A stretch of 64,000 nt of DNA from Hysterangium stoloniferum (GCA_015178975.1 WHVD01000235.1:39417-103416), one strand, 5' to 3'; counted from the first letter of the stretch, positions 44,054-56,020 are shown. Numbers and translations: made by a program. Notes: generated by a model not told the origin, from the sequence alone.

Positions 44054-45460
44054 ATTCCAGTGTAAAGAGTCAGTGGCTATGCTGTGGGGCCGGCAACTAG
44101 ATATCCCGCATCCGGAAATATTGGTAATTAGTTAAAATTTATTTATAAAAGACGTCATGTGAGCTGATGAGCTTTATGTAATTAAGCCCAGGGCCTAGCC
44201 CAAGTTCAGGACTTATGTATTCTAAGCCTTACGAACACTGATGTTTGAACCGCTGTGGGCACATTGTCGGTCCCGGAGATACAGTGGCTAGGAATTCTAG
44301 CCAGCTTTGTATACTTTTCACGGAGATACAGTGGGCCGTGGCTAGGAATTCTAGCCGATTCTCTATACTAGTTAATGTAGATGATACCCAGAGAGCAGTC
44401 AGACGCTGTGTTCCATTTTTCTACGTGGTTAGACCGAAAGGGGATGCTCTAATTAAAGCGGTTATCGTTTCAGTTGCCGAGCCGATTACGAACTGAGACC
44501 GAATGAAAAACTAAATTTAAAGTGCACACCAGTCATATCATCTAATACAAGAGTTCCTTTTATTACCCCCATTGGAAACAAAAATGCGCCACGTAGTTTA
44601 TGATGACATTTGTCATCGCAAGCCCAACGATTCTCTTCCCTGTAAATTTGGCAAGAGGCCTCACATGCACATGCTTGACACATCAATCAATACAATCGTT
44701 CACGCGCGAAAAACATATCTGGTACTTACTGCTGGCTACTAATGGTTTTTGCAGTCCACATCCAAAAGTATGACCTTCAAGTAGGCTTTTCTCTGTTGAA
44801 GGTTGCTATTATTGCAATCAACATTCAAAATCATGAGTCGGGAGCATTCCTACTTCAATTCGAGGATGAAACATTAAGCGACGTGCACACAAATTCCGGA
44901 ATAAGAGCAACGGCCGTGCTTCCCCCGGGCCAGGCTTCACATGTTCAGTGGCAAAGACAGGTGGTCCCTCAATTCCTATGAGGTCACCAAACGTTTTCTT
45001 CAAATGGCTACAAACAAGTAACGTACGTATCGCTGTTACTGGCAGGAGATCTGCGCGCAATGTCGAACAACTCTCTCACGCCAAGCTCGTGCGCTCTGCA
45101 GGGATGCGACGTTCATTAGCATATCAGTTCAAGTTATGTAGCCTGTCACGGTTAGGGTTTTAGTTGAAAAAGAAATGAAAGGTTTAGGGTTTGGTGCCTC
45201 CGCACCATCGAGTCCGGATGCGTAACTGCCAAATCCCACTTCACAAAAGGCCGAATGAATTAATTACAGTCTTAAACCTAGCTGCATTTCCTGGTGAATT
45301 CTAGCCAATGCTTTCCAGACAAGAATTACCAATAGAAGGTCATATAAATCCTTTTAGGCACACTGTCATTAACGCATCACTCTTCTAGAAGGGACCAGAC
45401 GTTGCTTCGGCATTGCACTCAATGTCCGGTAAAAGTAGCGTCATGTTCATTGGAGTGCCT
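44054..45460. other. Intergenic region with doubtful ORFs
   Basis: A tandem duplication of GGAGATACAGTGG...CTAGGAATTCTAGCC lies at about 44273-44361. Minus-strand open stretches at 44686-44486 (Cys-rich: MCQACACEASC, then CDDKCHH) and 45060-44818 could be exons of a small gene. No splice path or family was evident. TTTAGGGTTT words near 45155-45190 are isolated. Confidence 0.25.
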
Positions 45461-45563
45461 TGGTCCGTCTGTCAGAGACTCGATCTTCTATTTCGGATTG
45501 AAGACTTCCCGTCTCGGACTGAAGCCTTCCCCATTCGCGTGTGCCGTGTAAGAACTGTTACTC

Positions 45564-45570
45564 TATAAGA
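45564..45570 (+). promoter_or_regulatory. Probable TATA box of the hydrolase gene
   Basis: TATAAGA about 90 bp before the ATG, after a pyrimidine-rich stretch with a partly duplicated GACTTCCCGTCTCGGACTGA sequence. The spacing suits a core promoter, but no transcription start is known. Confidence 0.4.
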
Positions 45571-45659
45571 GAGCTTTGCTCTCGCTCATTCCTGACATCC
45601 TACCACACCTGATTTCTAGATAATCACTCACCTACGCATTTGTTTTGAAGTATAGCAGG

Positions 45660-46583
45660 ATGGCTACTAGTAGTCAGTGGTTCCGCTGCATTATTCATCG
45701 TCGCCTGCTCATGATCTGCCCAACAGCACAGGGATACACGTTCGAGCGTATTAACAAGGACGACGTGATGCTGTTAGTGGTAGATCACCAGATTGGACTC
45801 TTCCAGCTGGTTCACGACTTTGGATCAGATGAGTTCAGAAACAACATCCTCGCTCATGCCGCCATTGGGAAGGTCTTCAATTTGCCCACCATCCTCACCA
45901 CGAGTGCAGAAACTGGTATGTTGGAGTTTATCCCAGTCTTATATAGCTCATTTGAATGCGAGTAAATAATGTCTTATACCTCGATTATAGGCCCCAACGG
46001 TCCTCTCCCGAAAGAGATTATTGCGATGCACCCTAATGCACCTTGGATCAAGCGCAACGGCGAGGTTGATGCCTGGGACAATGCCGAATTCCGGAAAGCC
46101 GTCAAGGCGACGGGCAAGAAGCAGGTTATCTTGGCGGGGATCACAACCGACGTACGTTCACTATTCTCACCCCCATAAGCGCTGGTTGAAATAATCACCC
46201 GCCACCGCTACTTCCTCCAGGTCTGTACGGCGTTCCTTGCACTCTCCCTTCTCCAGGAAGGATACACCGTGTACGCGAACCACGACGCTTCAGGTGCTCT
46301 TAATCAGAAGATAGCAGACGCTGCAAACGACCGTATGCGTGCCGCGGGAGTACACGTTGTGTCAATGTTCACTGTGGTTTGCGACCTTATGCGAGATTGG
46401 AGGAACACGCCTGGTGCAGAGGAGTTGCTTCCATTCTTTGACAGGTACATGTTTTGTGTATATTATTCTTGACATTGAACCCCTCACGCGATCCTCAGGT
46501 ATCTTGCAACCTACGGTTATCTGGCCCGTGGCCATGCCGCCGCCGTCGATCGTGGAACTATCCTACCTGGAGAGAGCGAGTGA
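45660..46583 (+). CDS. Isochorismatase-family cysteine hydrolase (YcaC-like)
   Basis: Exons 45660-45915, 45991-46151, 46221-46444 and 46499-46583 join with GT-AG introns to 241 residues. The fold signature is clear: MLLVVDHQIGLF (catalytic Asp42), NAPWIKRNGEVDAWDN (Lys106 is a candidate for the catalytic Lys), and ILAGITTDVCTAFLALSLL with Cys141 as nucleophile. These form the Asp-Lys-Cys set of the isochorismatase/nicotinamidase superfamily, and the flanking words are closest to YcaC-type members. Substrates of YcaC-like enzymes are poorly defined. An N-terminal extension of about 25 residues precedes the usual start (YTFERINKDD), so translation could begin later or include a targeting segment. 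The product is probably soluble. A broken copy lies at 60235. Confidence 0.88.
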
Positions 46584-47674
46584 AGTGAAAAAAAAAAATA
46601 GTACTTTTAGCATACTTCAGTTCAATTGAAAGTGGAAGAGTGGAATAACAATGCTTTGTTGTCCAAGTTGTCCAATTCAAGTTCAGGATGGTTGAGAGAG
46701 TGCGCAAGACAACAGTCTTCAAAACCTATCGACTACCTTGATTACTATTGGTTACGTAAGGTTCATTCGAGGATTTACTGGAACCTTATGGAATATTGCG
46801 GAATGCTCAAGGACTCGGAAAATTTAAAAAAACTATAGAATTTCCTAGTAGATAAAATTGGAATCAATCATTGGACTTTTTAAGGATTTTTTAATTATAG
46901 TCTGAGACAGAACTTTATCTCCTTCTAAGCAACTCCCAGGGAAGTATCACTGTTACCACAGCCACCCTTATAAATGATGACCTTTGAGCATATAAAAAAT
47001 ACAGGCCCTATGGGCGTTGGCGATATTTAGATATTCCGGGGACTTTCCTGAATTAGGTTGCACTAAAATAGGAATAACTTGCTTTGTCCATGTTCCCTTT
47101 ATACAGGCTCGATTATTTAGCGTTGGCCTTGTGCATGGTTGGCCACTGATGGGAGGTAAGCAAATCTACTCACTATTGCAAACCCTTCACTTATTATCAG
47201 CATTTACCACAGCCGACAGACCCCACGAGTAGGAGGAGGAGGAAATTCATATCTCTTATGTCGGAAAAATCCGAAAATCCTAATCAGGCCGGCCAGCCCG
47301 ACTAGGTGCCGGTTTGCCTGATCCTGCTGCCCAGGGTCTGAACAGGCGCCCAGCAGACTGGTCGTGCCTGGTGCAGCCAAGATATCAGGCCGGGCTCTGC
47401 ACAGACCTGCCCAGGATCGCGCAGCCTGATCGGGGTCTGCACAGATATGCCTAACAAATCAATGGTAAGTTGTGACACATTACATAAGACATCAACTTGG
47501 CATCGGCTCGCAAATTGTGGTGTGACATAGTGTCTTCTACCATCATAGGTCTCTTGCATCAATGTCACATTGACATGACCATCTCTCTATTTTTCCCTTT
47601 TCTTTGTTTCTTCCTCTCCCATCTCACAGAATGCTTTCAGCATCTGCAACTGTTCTTTTTATGTAGGTTGTAAT
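46584..47674. other. Repeat sequence without gene
   Basis: 46600-47060 is AT-rich and absent from the second copy. 47061-47674 is duplicated at 60757-61620. A GC-rich block at 47290-47450 (CAGGCGCCCAGCAGACTGG and CTGCACAGACCTGCCCAGG words) gives chance open frames only. Confidence 0.35.
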
Positions 47675-48497
47675 TGTTACGACGGTGTCGTAACCATGTC
47701 ACAACCCGACGGTCCCCGAGAATACTACCATCTATTGACATTCCAAGTTATTGATCAAGTCATCATTTCGGCAACCATCGGAACACCGACACTGATGTAT
47801 ACCTTCATGGCGATCAAACCCCATTTATGCCCCTGTCAAAATATACTTGAACCATCTGGTTATGCTTTGATACATACATTCCCTTTCATTATGATGATCT
47901 GTTTTACTCTATGTTTCACATATGCCTGTATATACTTGTAGCCTGTGGACTATTCCCTTTTCTCATAATCCCACTCTCAGCTAAATCATGGCTTCCAATC
48001 TTATTGTAACCTTCCGGTTTCTAGTCAAGTCTATTTGTCAAATAGTGTTTCTGCTCTTCCCTTAGTTAGTAGTTTCTAGATGCCGATAACTCATATATAG
48101 ACCCACTGTAATGTAACTACCAGACAATCAGAATATCAACTTAGATACCCCTCTAATTTCCAACTCCATTATCTATTCACAACCACCACATTCCGACTCC
48201 ATCCGATTTATGATTCAACCTACATTTACGACTTCACACCTCAGTCTCCAACTCTCAGTCTCCAACTCTCAGTCTCCAACTCTCAGTCTCCGACCCCTCA
48301 GCCCAACCCTCAACTTATCCTTCAGTTTCCAATTGGTAGTTTACCCAGAGGTTTACTTGACAGGACTAGTTTCCACCTGCCTGAAATTTAAGGACACCTG
48401 ACGGTAACTTGTGAGGGTGCAGCACATAAGCTGAAGCCAAGTCCTTCCATTTGGTCCCCATCGGTCTACTGACATCAGTCAGTTTCTGTTCTTAACA
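47675..48497 (+). repeat. Solo LTR, family B, with target duplication GTAAT
   Basis: The 823-bp insert starts TGTTACGACGGTGTCG, ends CTGTTCTTAACA, and is flanked by GTAAT at 47670-47674 and 48498-48502. The matching empty site is GGTTGCAATTGATATTACTG at about 61614. A CTCAGTCTCCAA tandem tract lies at about 48240-48300. Confidence 0.95.
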
Positions 48498-49384
48498 GTA
48501 ATTGATATTACTGTTCACTTTCTTGTTTTCTCATTTTAAAGTTTATTCATTTAGATGCAGGGTCTGTCCCAAATCTTCAAGGGCGAGTATGGTGTCCCAA
48601 CTGTATCAGGTCTAGATTTTGACAGCAATGAGTTAAATGCAAATGTCACCCATCAACTCGCCAAATCTGAACTCATTACATAATGGATAGTTTCACACTT
48701 AGAATTCTTGTTGACAATTGTCAACATCACCTTCTATCACTGTCATTTTTTGCTGCTGGCTGCCCAATATTACCGTCACTCCCTCCACTATCACCTCCAC
48801 TGCTGCCCACTATCATTGCCACCACTGCCCACTGTCACCGCTGCTCATATCATTGTCATTGATGTCAGATACTGAGTCTGTGCTATCCTAGCTAGCACCC
48901 AGTACAATGTGGACAGGCAGCATACAACTGGCATGTCCATCATTGGTTTAAACAAAGTGAAGGGAAGCAGCTTCAACACAGGAGATATTTTGGCCTCACA
49001 AATTGTCATGCATATTTGGGCTTGTTTTTATAACCCTTGTTACTATTGAACTTCTATCATTTTTAGGATTTACCCCCAGACAGCACATTTTTATCACTGT
49101 GGGATACTCTAGCAGAAACAGGCGGGAAGTTATTGGTATCCACATTCCGTGCCATGTCCACCAGAACAGTCAGCCCATGTTTTCCTCTCGTGCTTTCATA
49201 GCATCGCTCCTACATTATAGATAAGCAAAATCTACTCCACAGTCAAATGAGGGCATCACTTTTGCACCAGGGATTTTGTGATCAACTACCCAAATTGATT
49301 GGAATACTTGGGATGCTTGTCGAATTAAGAGAGTCGATCAAGGCACTGGCTATTTGGTTCATCTTTCCATTATCTTAGGAAGGG
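48498..49384 (+). other. Duplicated sequence of unknown nature
   Basis: This matches 61624-62040 and 63497-63956, which are separated there by an LTR insertion. An ATCACCTCCACTGC/CCACTATCAT repeat-like tract lies at 48770-48850. The plus-strand ORF 49003-49224 (GFTPRQHIFITVGYSSRNRR, then HVHQNSQPMFSSRAFIASLL) is kept in both copies, preceded by a TTTTTAG acceptor-like site. It may be an exon of an unrecognised element or gene. Confidence 0.35.
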
Positions 49385-50148
49385 TGCAAACCTTCCATCC
49401 CAAGTTTTCAAGGACCAAGAGGTACTTTGATTATTTGAGGTGGTGCAAAGCACCACATCAAGTGTATTACTTTATGGTGGTAGACTGTTAGATCATGCCA
49501 GGGCAATAGTGGGAACAAAAATCAAAAAGGTAGTTCAATATGAGACTGTCAGCTCATGTGGCTGATGGATAGAGATCAATCGCAAAGAATGCAATGAACA
49601 GTATTTTTGTGAATGGTGATTACAATGTAAGATTCCCCAATTGTTTACAGGTGATATCAATTTAGGAAGTTCACTATACTACAGTCATACACTCTCCAGC
49701 TAACAGGAAAAAAGTCGAATATGCATGATAACGACATGATTATTGAAGCTGTCTGCTCAGGATTTAACTCAAACAATATATACAGACAGATGACCATCCC
49801 TTCTTCACACTGTTCCACAGGTACCCCTAACAATCAATCATCACTGGCCTGCTGCCTAACCGACTTTATCATCCATACATCCCTCTTCAACCCACGCAAG
49901 CGTGATGCTGTTCTTCATATTGCATGTCATGTACAACATATAAAAACCTCCCTGCCCACAGTGTACTAGGTTTTTTAATTAAACGGCCAACCATGAGGTA
50001 TGGTGAGGCACTCAATGTCAACTTGCGAGATAAAGTTGGCTCGAACCTGGAGCCAGGGCATGTTCTGTTTGATCGGCTCATTTTTTGGCTGCATCGCTCC
50101 TGTCAGGTCATTGTATTGGGCTTGGCATAATAGGCAGCCTGGAGACTA
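49385..50148 (+). repeat. Inverted partial copy of the kinase-flank and hAT fragment
   Basis: 49385-49700 matches 43200-43530 in inverted orientation and contains the hAT DUF659 segment with an in-frame TGA in its ADGW region. 49740-50148 matches the ORF region near 42.8-43.14 kb and 9.5-9.83 kb. It stops in the middle of that ORF at GGAGACTACT, where segment S begins. Confidence 0.7.
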
Positions 50149-51911
50149 CTGCATACGCATGTTTGGTACTTAATGGCTAGTCCCATAATTCTCAAACATA
50201 TTTCACATGCTTGGTAAAAGAAATATATACCTGTGGTTCGATGGGAGTTGCCAGTAGGAAGGAGCCATGAGTTCACAGCATAAAAAGATTGCCTCAGGCA
50301 GGAATTGAACCCGTAAGCCTAATGGTCCTACCTGGGAGGAGCAACTATCCAAGGCAAATGCTCAACCTACTGGGGTGTGGACTTTGAACTTCTATATAGT
50401 CATGCATTATGCATGTTTGGCACTTAGTGGCAAGCAGAGTTGCTCCAACCATTACCGGGACTGCCGCTATGTTGGAATTTATTCATATAGGTTGCAAGCC
50501 ATTGAGTATGTACAGTCTTGCACTCTTTTTTCGAATAAGCTCGGCTATGTAGTACATTACAGTAGCTTAGTAATACCAAATAAACCCTGTCCATTTTCTA
50601 TAAACCATCAACATCTAATATGCTATGCTATCTCAACACTGCAACTAAAGATGGTGTTCTTCTAGTGACTGGCAACAAATCTAAGTAGGGTGCTGCTGTT
50701 GAAGTTTTCATGGTGCTGTTCCTAGACCGTATAACTTTCCATTTGTCTGACTGGGGTGATGGTACTAGTTTTAAATACATAAGGATAAACAGAAACACAT
50801 AGACCTCATGTAATGTGAAATACATGGCGATTTTCAACTGCAGCAACCTGAGCCCTAATGCTTGTAATCCCTCCCTAACCTAAATCTCTGAAAGGTCAAT
50901 AGCTGCACCATCAGCTTTCTTTACATAATGAGCCCAGGGAGAATGAATATAGATTTCTGTTTCGAAAAATTACCAAACTTGGGGCAACCTACAGTCCTCT
51001 ACAGTTATTAAGGGCATGGCACGCTGATGCGGAGTCCTCGGTGGCTGCTCATATTCCTCTTCGTAGCTCTTGGTTTGTTTCAGGAATCAAGCCAATATCA
51101 GAACCAGGAGCAACAAATTGAAGGATTCTTTGAAAAAGTGGAATCTCCATGTCAGGACTCATAGACAATTCCGGGGTTTTTCATTTTCGGCAACTCCTTC
51201 GAGCTGTACATACCTAATACTCTTTGTAGATTTAAATAGAAAGGGAAGCCACCTAAATATTGACTTTAGGCTGTTGGCGGCACACCGGTGTGGTCAAATA
51301 AATAGTTAGTCTCCTGGCCAAACTTAAATCTATAGTGTGTACACTGGGACCTTGTTTCCCAGACAGACTTTACTGACATTGATCACATATGAAGGTACTT
51401 ATGCCCATATGACAAGTTAAAAGATACAGGACAATGATAGGATCGTACTTATAGTTTGGAGCTGATGTCGCACTAACATGGGATATAGGAAACATCTGAG
51501 TTGGCAGTCATACCTCAGAGAAAGAGATGGTTAATACAATGTGAAGCAAAAAGAGAATTAACTAACCAGGGGGGGAAGGGGCAGACAATCCCTCCTCATC
51601 TCATGACCCGATACAATAAAACACAAGTCCAAATTACATCTCTCTATCGTGCCCGTAATGTTGTTACTGTCCACCCACTTCAAAGAGCAAGTGACCAGTT
51701 CAGATGGTGCAGAGGATAGCAACTACAACAACCAAGACGAACACCCCAACTCCTGTGTGCAGTTTCACCATAGGGTTGAGCAGCTGAAGCAGTTGCTGCT
51801 GGATGCTGGCTAGACCTTCACTGAAATTGAGTGTCCTCCTTGGAAGGGCCCTTGAGTGACCTTATGAGAGTAAGAGGGAGAGAGGGAGAATTGCCCGTGT
51901 CATTTCTGTGA
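50149..51911 (+). repeat. Triplicated segment S, copy 2
   Basis: Same orientation as copy 1. It lacks most of the left direct repeat and the foldable tRNA; only GGCAGGAATTGAACCCG near 50299 remains of the T arm. It has gained a 151-bp insert at 50470-50620. The small ORF (about 51027) is interrupted by TAG. The right end continues into the family A LTR at 51917. Confidence 0.75.
50470..50620 (+). repeat. 151-bp LTR-like insert
   Basis: An insert from TGTTGGAATTTATTC to CATCTAATA interrupts segment S. Flanks are CGCTA (50465-50469) and TGCTA (50621-50625), consistent with a 5-bp target duplication that has one C-to-T change. Copy 1 shows the empty site CCGCTATGCTATCCC at about 16391. The interior resembles sequence near 12170-12200 and 12480. 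Confidence 0.65.
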
Positions 51912-51916
51912 GCAGG

Positions 51917-52741
51917 TGTTAGGGTACGTACATGGTGGGTTTCCAGAGAAACCCATGGGATATCTGGTAGGACTTGGCTTCAGCTTATAGGCTGCGCCCT
52001 CACAAGATTGTGTTGTCCAATTTCAGACAGGTGGATGGGAATCCCAGGGAGTCCAGGTGGGGTTCGTGGGTCAAGGGGTCGTAGGTTGGAAATTGTGGGT
52101 CGAGAGGTCGGGAGTTGAGATAAATAAGAGAGATAGATGCGCCAGAGCCCGTGGGCTCCAACTAGTGTGAGTGGTGTAATTCAAGTAGGAGTTTAGAGTG
52201 GAAAATGTATTAGATTACTGGGGGGGAATCTAAGCCGATTTTCTGACTGGGTTGTATGTACAACATCTGCCAGACTATATAGACTGTGGAATGAATGACA
52301 TACCAAATCCAGTAATGATGAAACAAAACTAGCAAAACATGAAACAAGAATAGTAAATTCCAAATTTGGTGTTAGGAATGGGACAGAATGGAGCAGAGTC
52401 TGAATCATGACAAATCATAAACCATAATGGATAATGGAGTGTGAGTGGAGTCCAAATCATGACAGGTCATTTGACTAAAATGGGAATAGGGCTCAATTAG
52501 AGGGATAACAGGTTTTCCGAGCGGGGTCTGGTGACTGATGCGTGGGATGAGGTCAGACATAGACAGGGACGGAGTCCAGTGGGTATTCTGGTGATTGATA
52601 CACAATGTAACAAAGTCAAATGTAGACAAGTCTGATGTACAGAGTCCGGCAGGAATTCCGGTAAACTGACAATTGGTGCGTATAGGGCACAGGTGCATAT
52701 ATGTTAGTGCCTGGAGTCTGGCAGGAATTCTGGTTGTAACA
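51917..52741 (-). repeat. Solo LTR, family A, with target duplication GCAGG
   Basis: The 825-bp insert starts TGTTAGGGTACG, ends GGTTGTAACA, and is flanked by GCAGG at 51912-51916 and 52742-52746. The third copy of segment S preserves the empty site as CCCCTGCTCACAG at about 57781. Confidence 0.95.
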
Positions 52742-52746
52742 GCAGG

Positions 52747-52943
52747 AGTCAAGGTTATATACAAATTATGATGTTTCAACATGTTTGGCAAAGAATAGGT
52801 CTTTATGGCCACATTCACAAACCACTTCTCCCAGTCCTCTGACTTTTCTAAGCTCTGCCCTGCTGGGCCTGAGCCTGCTACCAAGGAATGGATGCCTTTC
52901 TGTCACCTGTGGTCACAACCTGCTTCCATTTTAGACTGTAATA
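52747..52943. other. Continuation of segment S, no gene
   Basis: 52747-52800 matches about 57725-57775 in inverted orientation. The rest has no recognised feature and ends in GACTGTAATA before the palindromic element. Confidence 0.3.
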
Positions 52944-55125
52944 CACTGGGAAAACCCCTCTCTCCAAAAGATTTTAGAATCTGTAGTAAAGCCTTATCTT
53001 ATATAAACCCCAAATATTGGATCCTTATAAGATTTAAAATTGGGTAAGGATCCAAAAGGTAGGTGGAGGGTGATCAAGTGTACATATCATGGAATATAAA
53101 CTCCTTCAATTTTGTATAGTCCAGTGGGATTCTGTATCCCTTTATCTTTCCTGTGACTTGTCAGAGGTTGATCCAATTAAAAATCCACAAAACTCCCAGA
53201 TGTGGTTGCAGGATTTAGCATCACATAGAACATGTGTTTAATGAATGAATTTAAAATCCCATCCACATCCCTGAATTTGATGGAATTACAAAATGATATA
53301 GAATCTGTTAGATGGTCCACAATTGAGTTAAACTCTCTTGTATTCCAACTGCTTGGCAAATATAAACTCCCTTTGTTCTCCACATTATCAAAAGAGGCTA
53401 AATCACACTGGCTCCATGTTTTGTGACAATTGTGAGGAGCTGTAATCCCGTCGTCAATTGGGATCACTGGTGGTCACACAAGTTGACAGGACCACGGTGT
53501 ATTGTCCAGAGCAGAACAAGATACAGGCAAGTGCAGTGTACGGTAAGATCTAAGGTCCTGAAAACTTCCCAGCTACTTATACCGTGCAACATGGTGATTA
53601 TGTAATCACGTAAAACTAAAGGGTCCATGCATAAGACTGGGGGCACCAGGATTACACCCCTCCCCACACAAAAACCAACCCACCACCCCAGATTCAACCC
53701 TGCTGGACCTCCTCTGTTAATGCGGAGCTTCAGGCGGTGGAGTCTGTATCCCAACCAAAAAAACACACGGCAGCGACGGAAATTGATATGGCACTAAAAA
53801 AAACAAACAAAAAAAAACAAGGGGATCCAAAATAATGGCTTCTAATCGTCAATTCTTCACATAAAACATTTCTCCAAAATCCAGGTGCTCGACTATGGTG
53901 CGGGGCATGCGGGGGCGCCCATACGTGTGCAGTGTGCAAGGGTGCGCGGCGGCATGGATGGGTGTGCGTGCGTGCATACGTGTGCAGTGTGCAAGGGTGC
54001 GCGGCGGCATGGATGTGTGTGCATGCGTGCGTACGCGTGGGGCTCAATGGCGGTGCGGCGGCGTGTGCAGGTGTGCGGGTGCGTGCAGGGTGCGCAGCGG
54101 TGTGGCGACGTGGATGTGTGCGCATGTGAGGGTGCGGCAGTGTGTGGCGGTGCGTATTTGCACGGGGAGCGCTTGCAAGGGTGTGCGGTGGCACGTATAA
54201 GCGAGGTTGTGAGGCGTGTACGGGACACGGGAGTGTGGAGCCCTAGGGAATGTGAACGAGCGGTCTGACGAGTGAACGGTGGTGATGCAGATCAGGTTCA
54301 ACCAGGAAGGTAAGAAGTTGGTTTCTATTGGAAGGAATGAATGAGATCCAGTGGAATGAAAGAGCCAAGGGTCTGGAGGGCCAAACACAACGAAGTGCTG
54401 GATGAGAAATAACAAATGGCTGGTGTCAAAAAAAAAGTGTAATCCCATCGTCAATTGGGATCACTGGCGGTCACACAAGTTAACAGGACCACGGTGTATT
54501 GTCCAGAGCAGAACAAGATACAGGAAAGTACAGCGTACGGTAAGATCTAAGGTCCTGAAAACTTCCCGGCTACTTATACCGTGCAACATGGTGATTATGT
54601 AATCACGTAAAACTAAAGGGTCTGTGCGTAAGACTAGGGGCACCAGGATTACAGGAGCCAGTATGATTTAGCCTCTTCTGATCATGTGGAGAACAAAGGA
54701 GAGTTTAACTCAATTGTGGACCATCTAACAGATTCTATATCAATTTGTAATTCCATCAAATCCAGGGATGTGACTGGGATTTTAAATTGATTGATTGTGC
54801 ACATGTTCTATGTGATGTTAAATCCTGCAACCACATCTGAGAGTTTTGTGGATTTTGGATTGGGTCATTCTCTGACAAATCACAGGAATGATAAAGGGAT
54901 ACAGAATCCCACTGGACTATACAAAATTGAAGGAGTTTATATTTAATGATATGGTTGATGCTTAAAGAATCCTATGTACACCTGATCACCCTCCACCTAC
55001 CTTTTGGATCCTTAACCAATTTTAAATCTTATAAGGATCCAATAGAGTTTATTGGAGTTTATATAAGATAAGGCTCTACTACAGATCCCAAAATCTTTTA
55101 AAGAGAGGGACGGGTTTTCCCGGTG
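52944..55125. mobile_element. Second palindromic (foldback) element
   Basis: The left arm, CACTGGGAAAACCCCTCTCTCC to about 53440, and the right arm, about 54654 to GGGTTTTCCCGGTG, are reverse complements with scattered differences over about 470 bp. TA lies on both outer sides. The loop is occupied by a complete LTR element (53441-54653). The terminal CACTGG matches the 21623 element, but the arms are otherwise unrelated and have no satellite. No coding region is present. It is a non-autonomous element of a DNA-transposon class. Confidence 0.75.
53441..54653 (+). mobile_element. Complete non-coding LTR element (TRIM-like)
   Basis: Two direct LTRs of 216 bp each (53441-53656 and 54438-54653) start TGTAATCC and end GGATTACA. 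The element is flanked by GGAGC at 53436-53440 and 54654-54658. A purine run AAAAAAAAAG precedes the 3' LTR. The 781-bp interior has no gag or pol. It includes a G/C-rich tract at 53895-54230 with a partly duplicated block of about 58 bp (GTGCAGTGTGCAAGGGTGCG). No clear tRNA primer site was found behind the 5' LTR. Size and structure fit a terminal-repeat retrotransposon in miniature, which would depend on proteins from another element. Confidence 0.85.
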
Positions 55126-55569
55126 TATATCTTGGGGGCGAACTGTGAACCTTTACATAGTTATGCATATGCTTGTTTGGTACTTGATGGCTAGTTCCAT
55201 AATTCTTAAACATATTTCACGCGCCTGGAAATATATATATATATCTAGTTCAATGGGAACTCTTGGTAGGAAGGAACCCGTGATTTAACGGGATAAAAAT
55301 ATCGCTTCACGCGGGAGTCGAACCCACAACCTCAAGAATCTTACGCGGTCAGAGGGACTGTAAGAATCTCACGCTCTACCGCTGAGCTACCGAAGCCTTA
55401 CTTACGACATCCACATTCTATTAGATGCTGAACAACGACACCACCGTTGTAACATTTTCGATTTGACTGCTATTTTTTCCCTCTTTCCAGACTTATTTGT
55501 CATACTGCACCTTAATTTGTTGTACCAGTATATACAGTAATAAAAATATAAATTCATAAGGCCAAGTCA
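55126..55569 (-). repeat. Copy of the tRNA-containing repeat
   Basis: Contains the ACATAGTTATGCATATGC block, a TATATATATA tract near 55233, the tRNA-like region at 55303-55396, and a tail ending in TACTAGTAT/GGCCAAGTCAATAC-like sequence. It corresponds to the core of segment S copies 1 and 3 without their unique part. Confidence 0.65.
55303..55396 (-). pseudogene. tRNA-Lys(CTT)-derived sequence with intron
   Basis: Minus-strand acceptor GCTTCGG against GTGAAGC (the last pair is lost), D arm GCTC/GAGC, anticodon stem TGAGA with TCTTG (all pairs possible, two wobble), loop with CTT, about 22-nt intron containing GTAAGA, and T arm GTGGG-TTCGACT-CCCGC. It is the copy with the best anticodon stem but a weakened acceptor. 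Confidence 0.5.
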
Positions 55570-56020
55570 ATACATCTTGGGGCGCTGATTCAGTCGTTGC
55601 CAAGTTGAACACGCAGTGTTTTACAGATACACTGACGCAGATACACTGATCGTCAAAGTGGATCCTGGTGATATGACGATAGCCGGAAGCTCCAAGAGTC
55701 ATATTCCAATTTAACGATCAATCTTGTGCGGAATTCAAAGTTAAGGACCTAGGAGAGTTTAAATGGCTCTTAGGGTTCGAGATCAAATGGGATTGCACCG
55801 CAAGAACTATTTCATTTTCACGGCGTTTCGTACATTAACAAGATATTAGCGCGTTTTGGCCCACCAGCCGCAAAGCCGCTATCTACGCCGCTCGACCCTC
55901 ACCAGCATCTTTCCGAATCTCAATCACCTATTATGTCCTGCCAGTATGAAAATATGAAAAACATACCGTATCACGGGGCCATAGGTTCACTGATGTATGA
56001 CCCAGCTTGGTTAGAGCTAT

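Larger units (their letters stand above)
45461..49380 (+). repeat. Direct segmental duplication, copy 1
   Basis: Sequence from TGGTCCGTCTGTCAG at 45461 to TTCCATTATCTTAGG at about 49380 is repeated at 59721-63956 in the same orientation. This copy keeps the intact hydrolase gene and carries a family B LTR that the other copy lacks. Confidence 0.9.

Noticed and set aside
47302-47568. Minus-strand ORF with Pro/Arg-rich end, also at 61215-61514
   Set aside because: It spans a GC-rich repeat block, lies in different lengths in the two copies and has no motif.
53885-54268. Several overlapping ORFs rich in Cys, His, Thr and Pro on both strands
   Set aside because: They come from a G-rich/C-rich tandem tract inside the TRIM-like element and are open on both strands because stops are rare in that composition.
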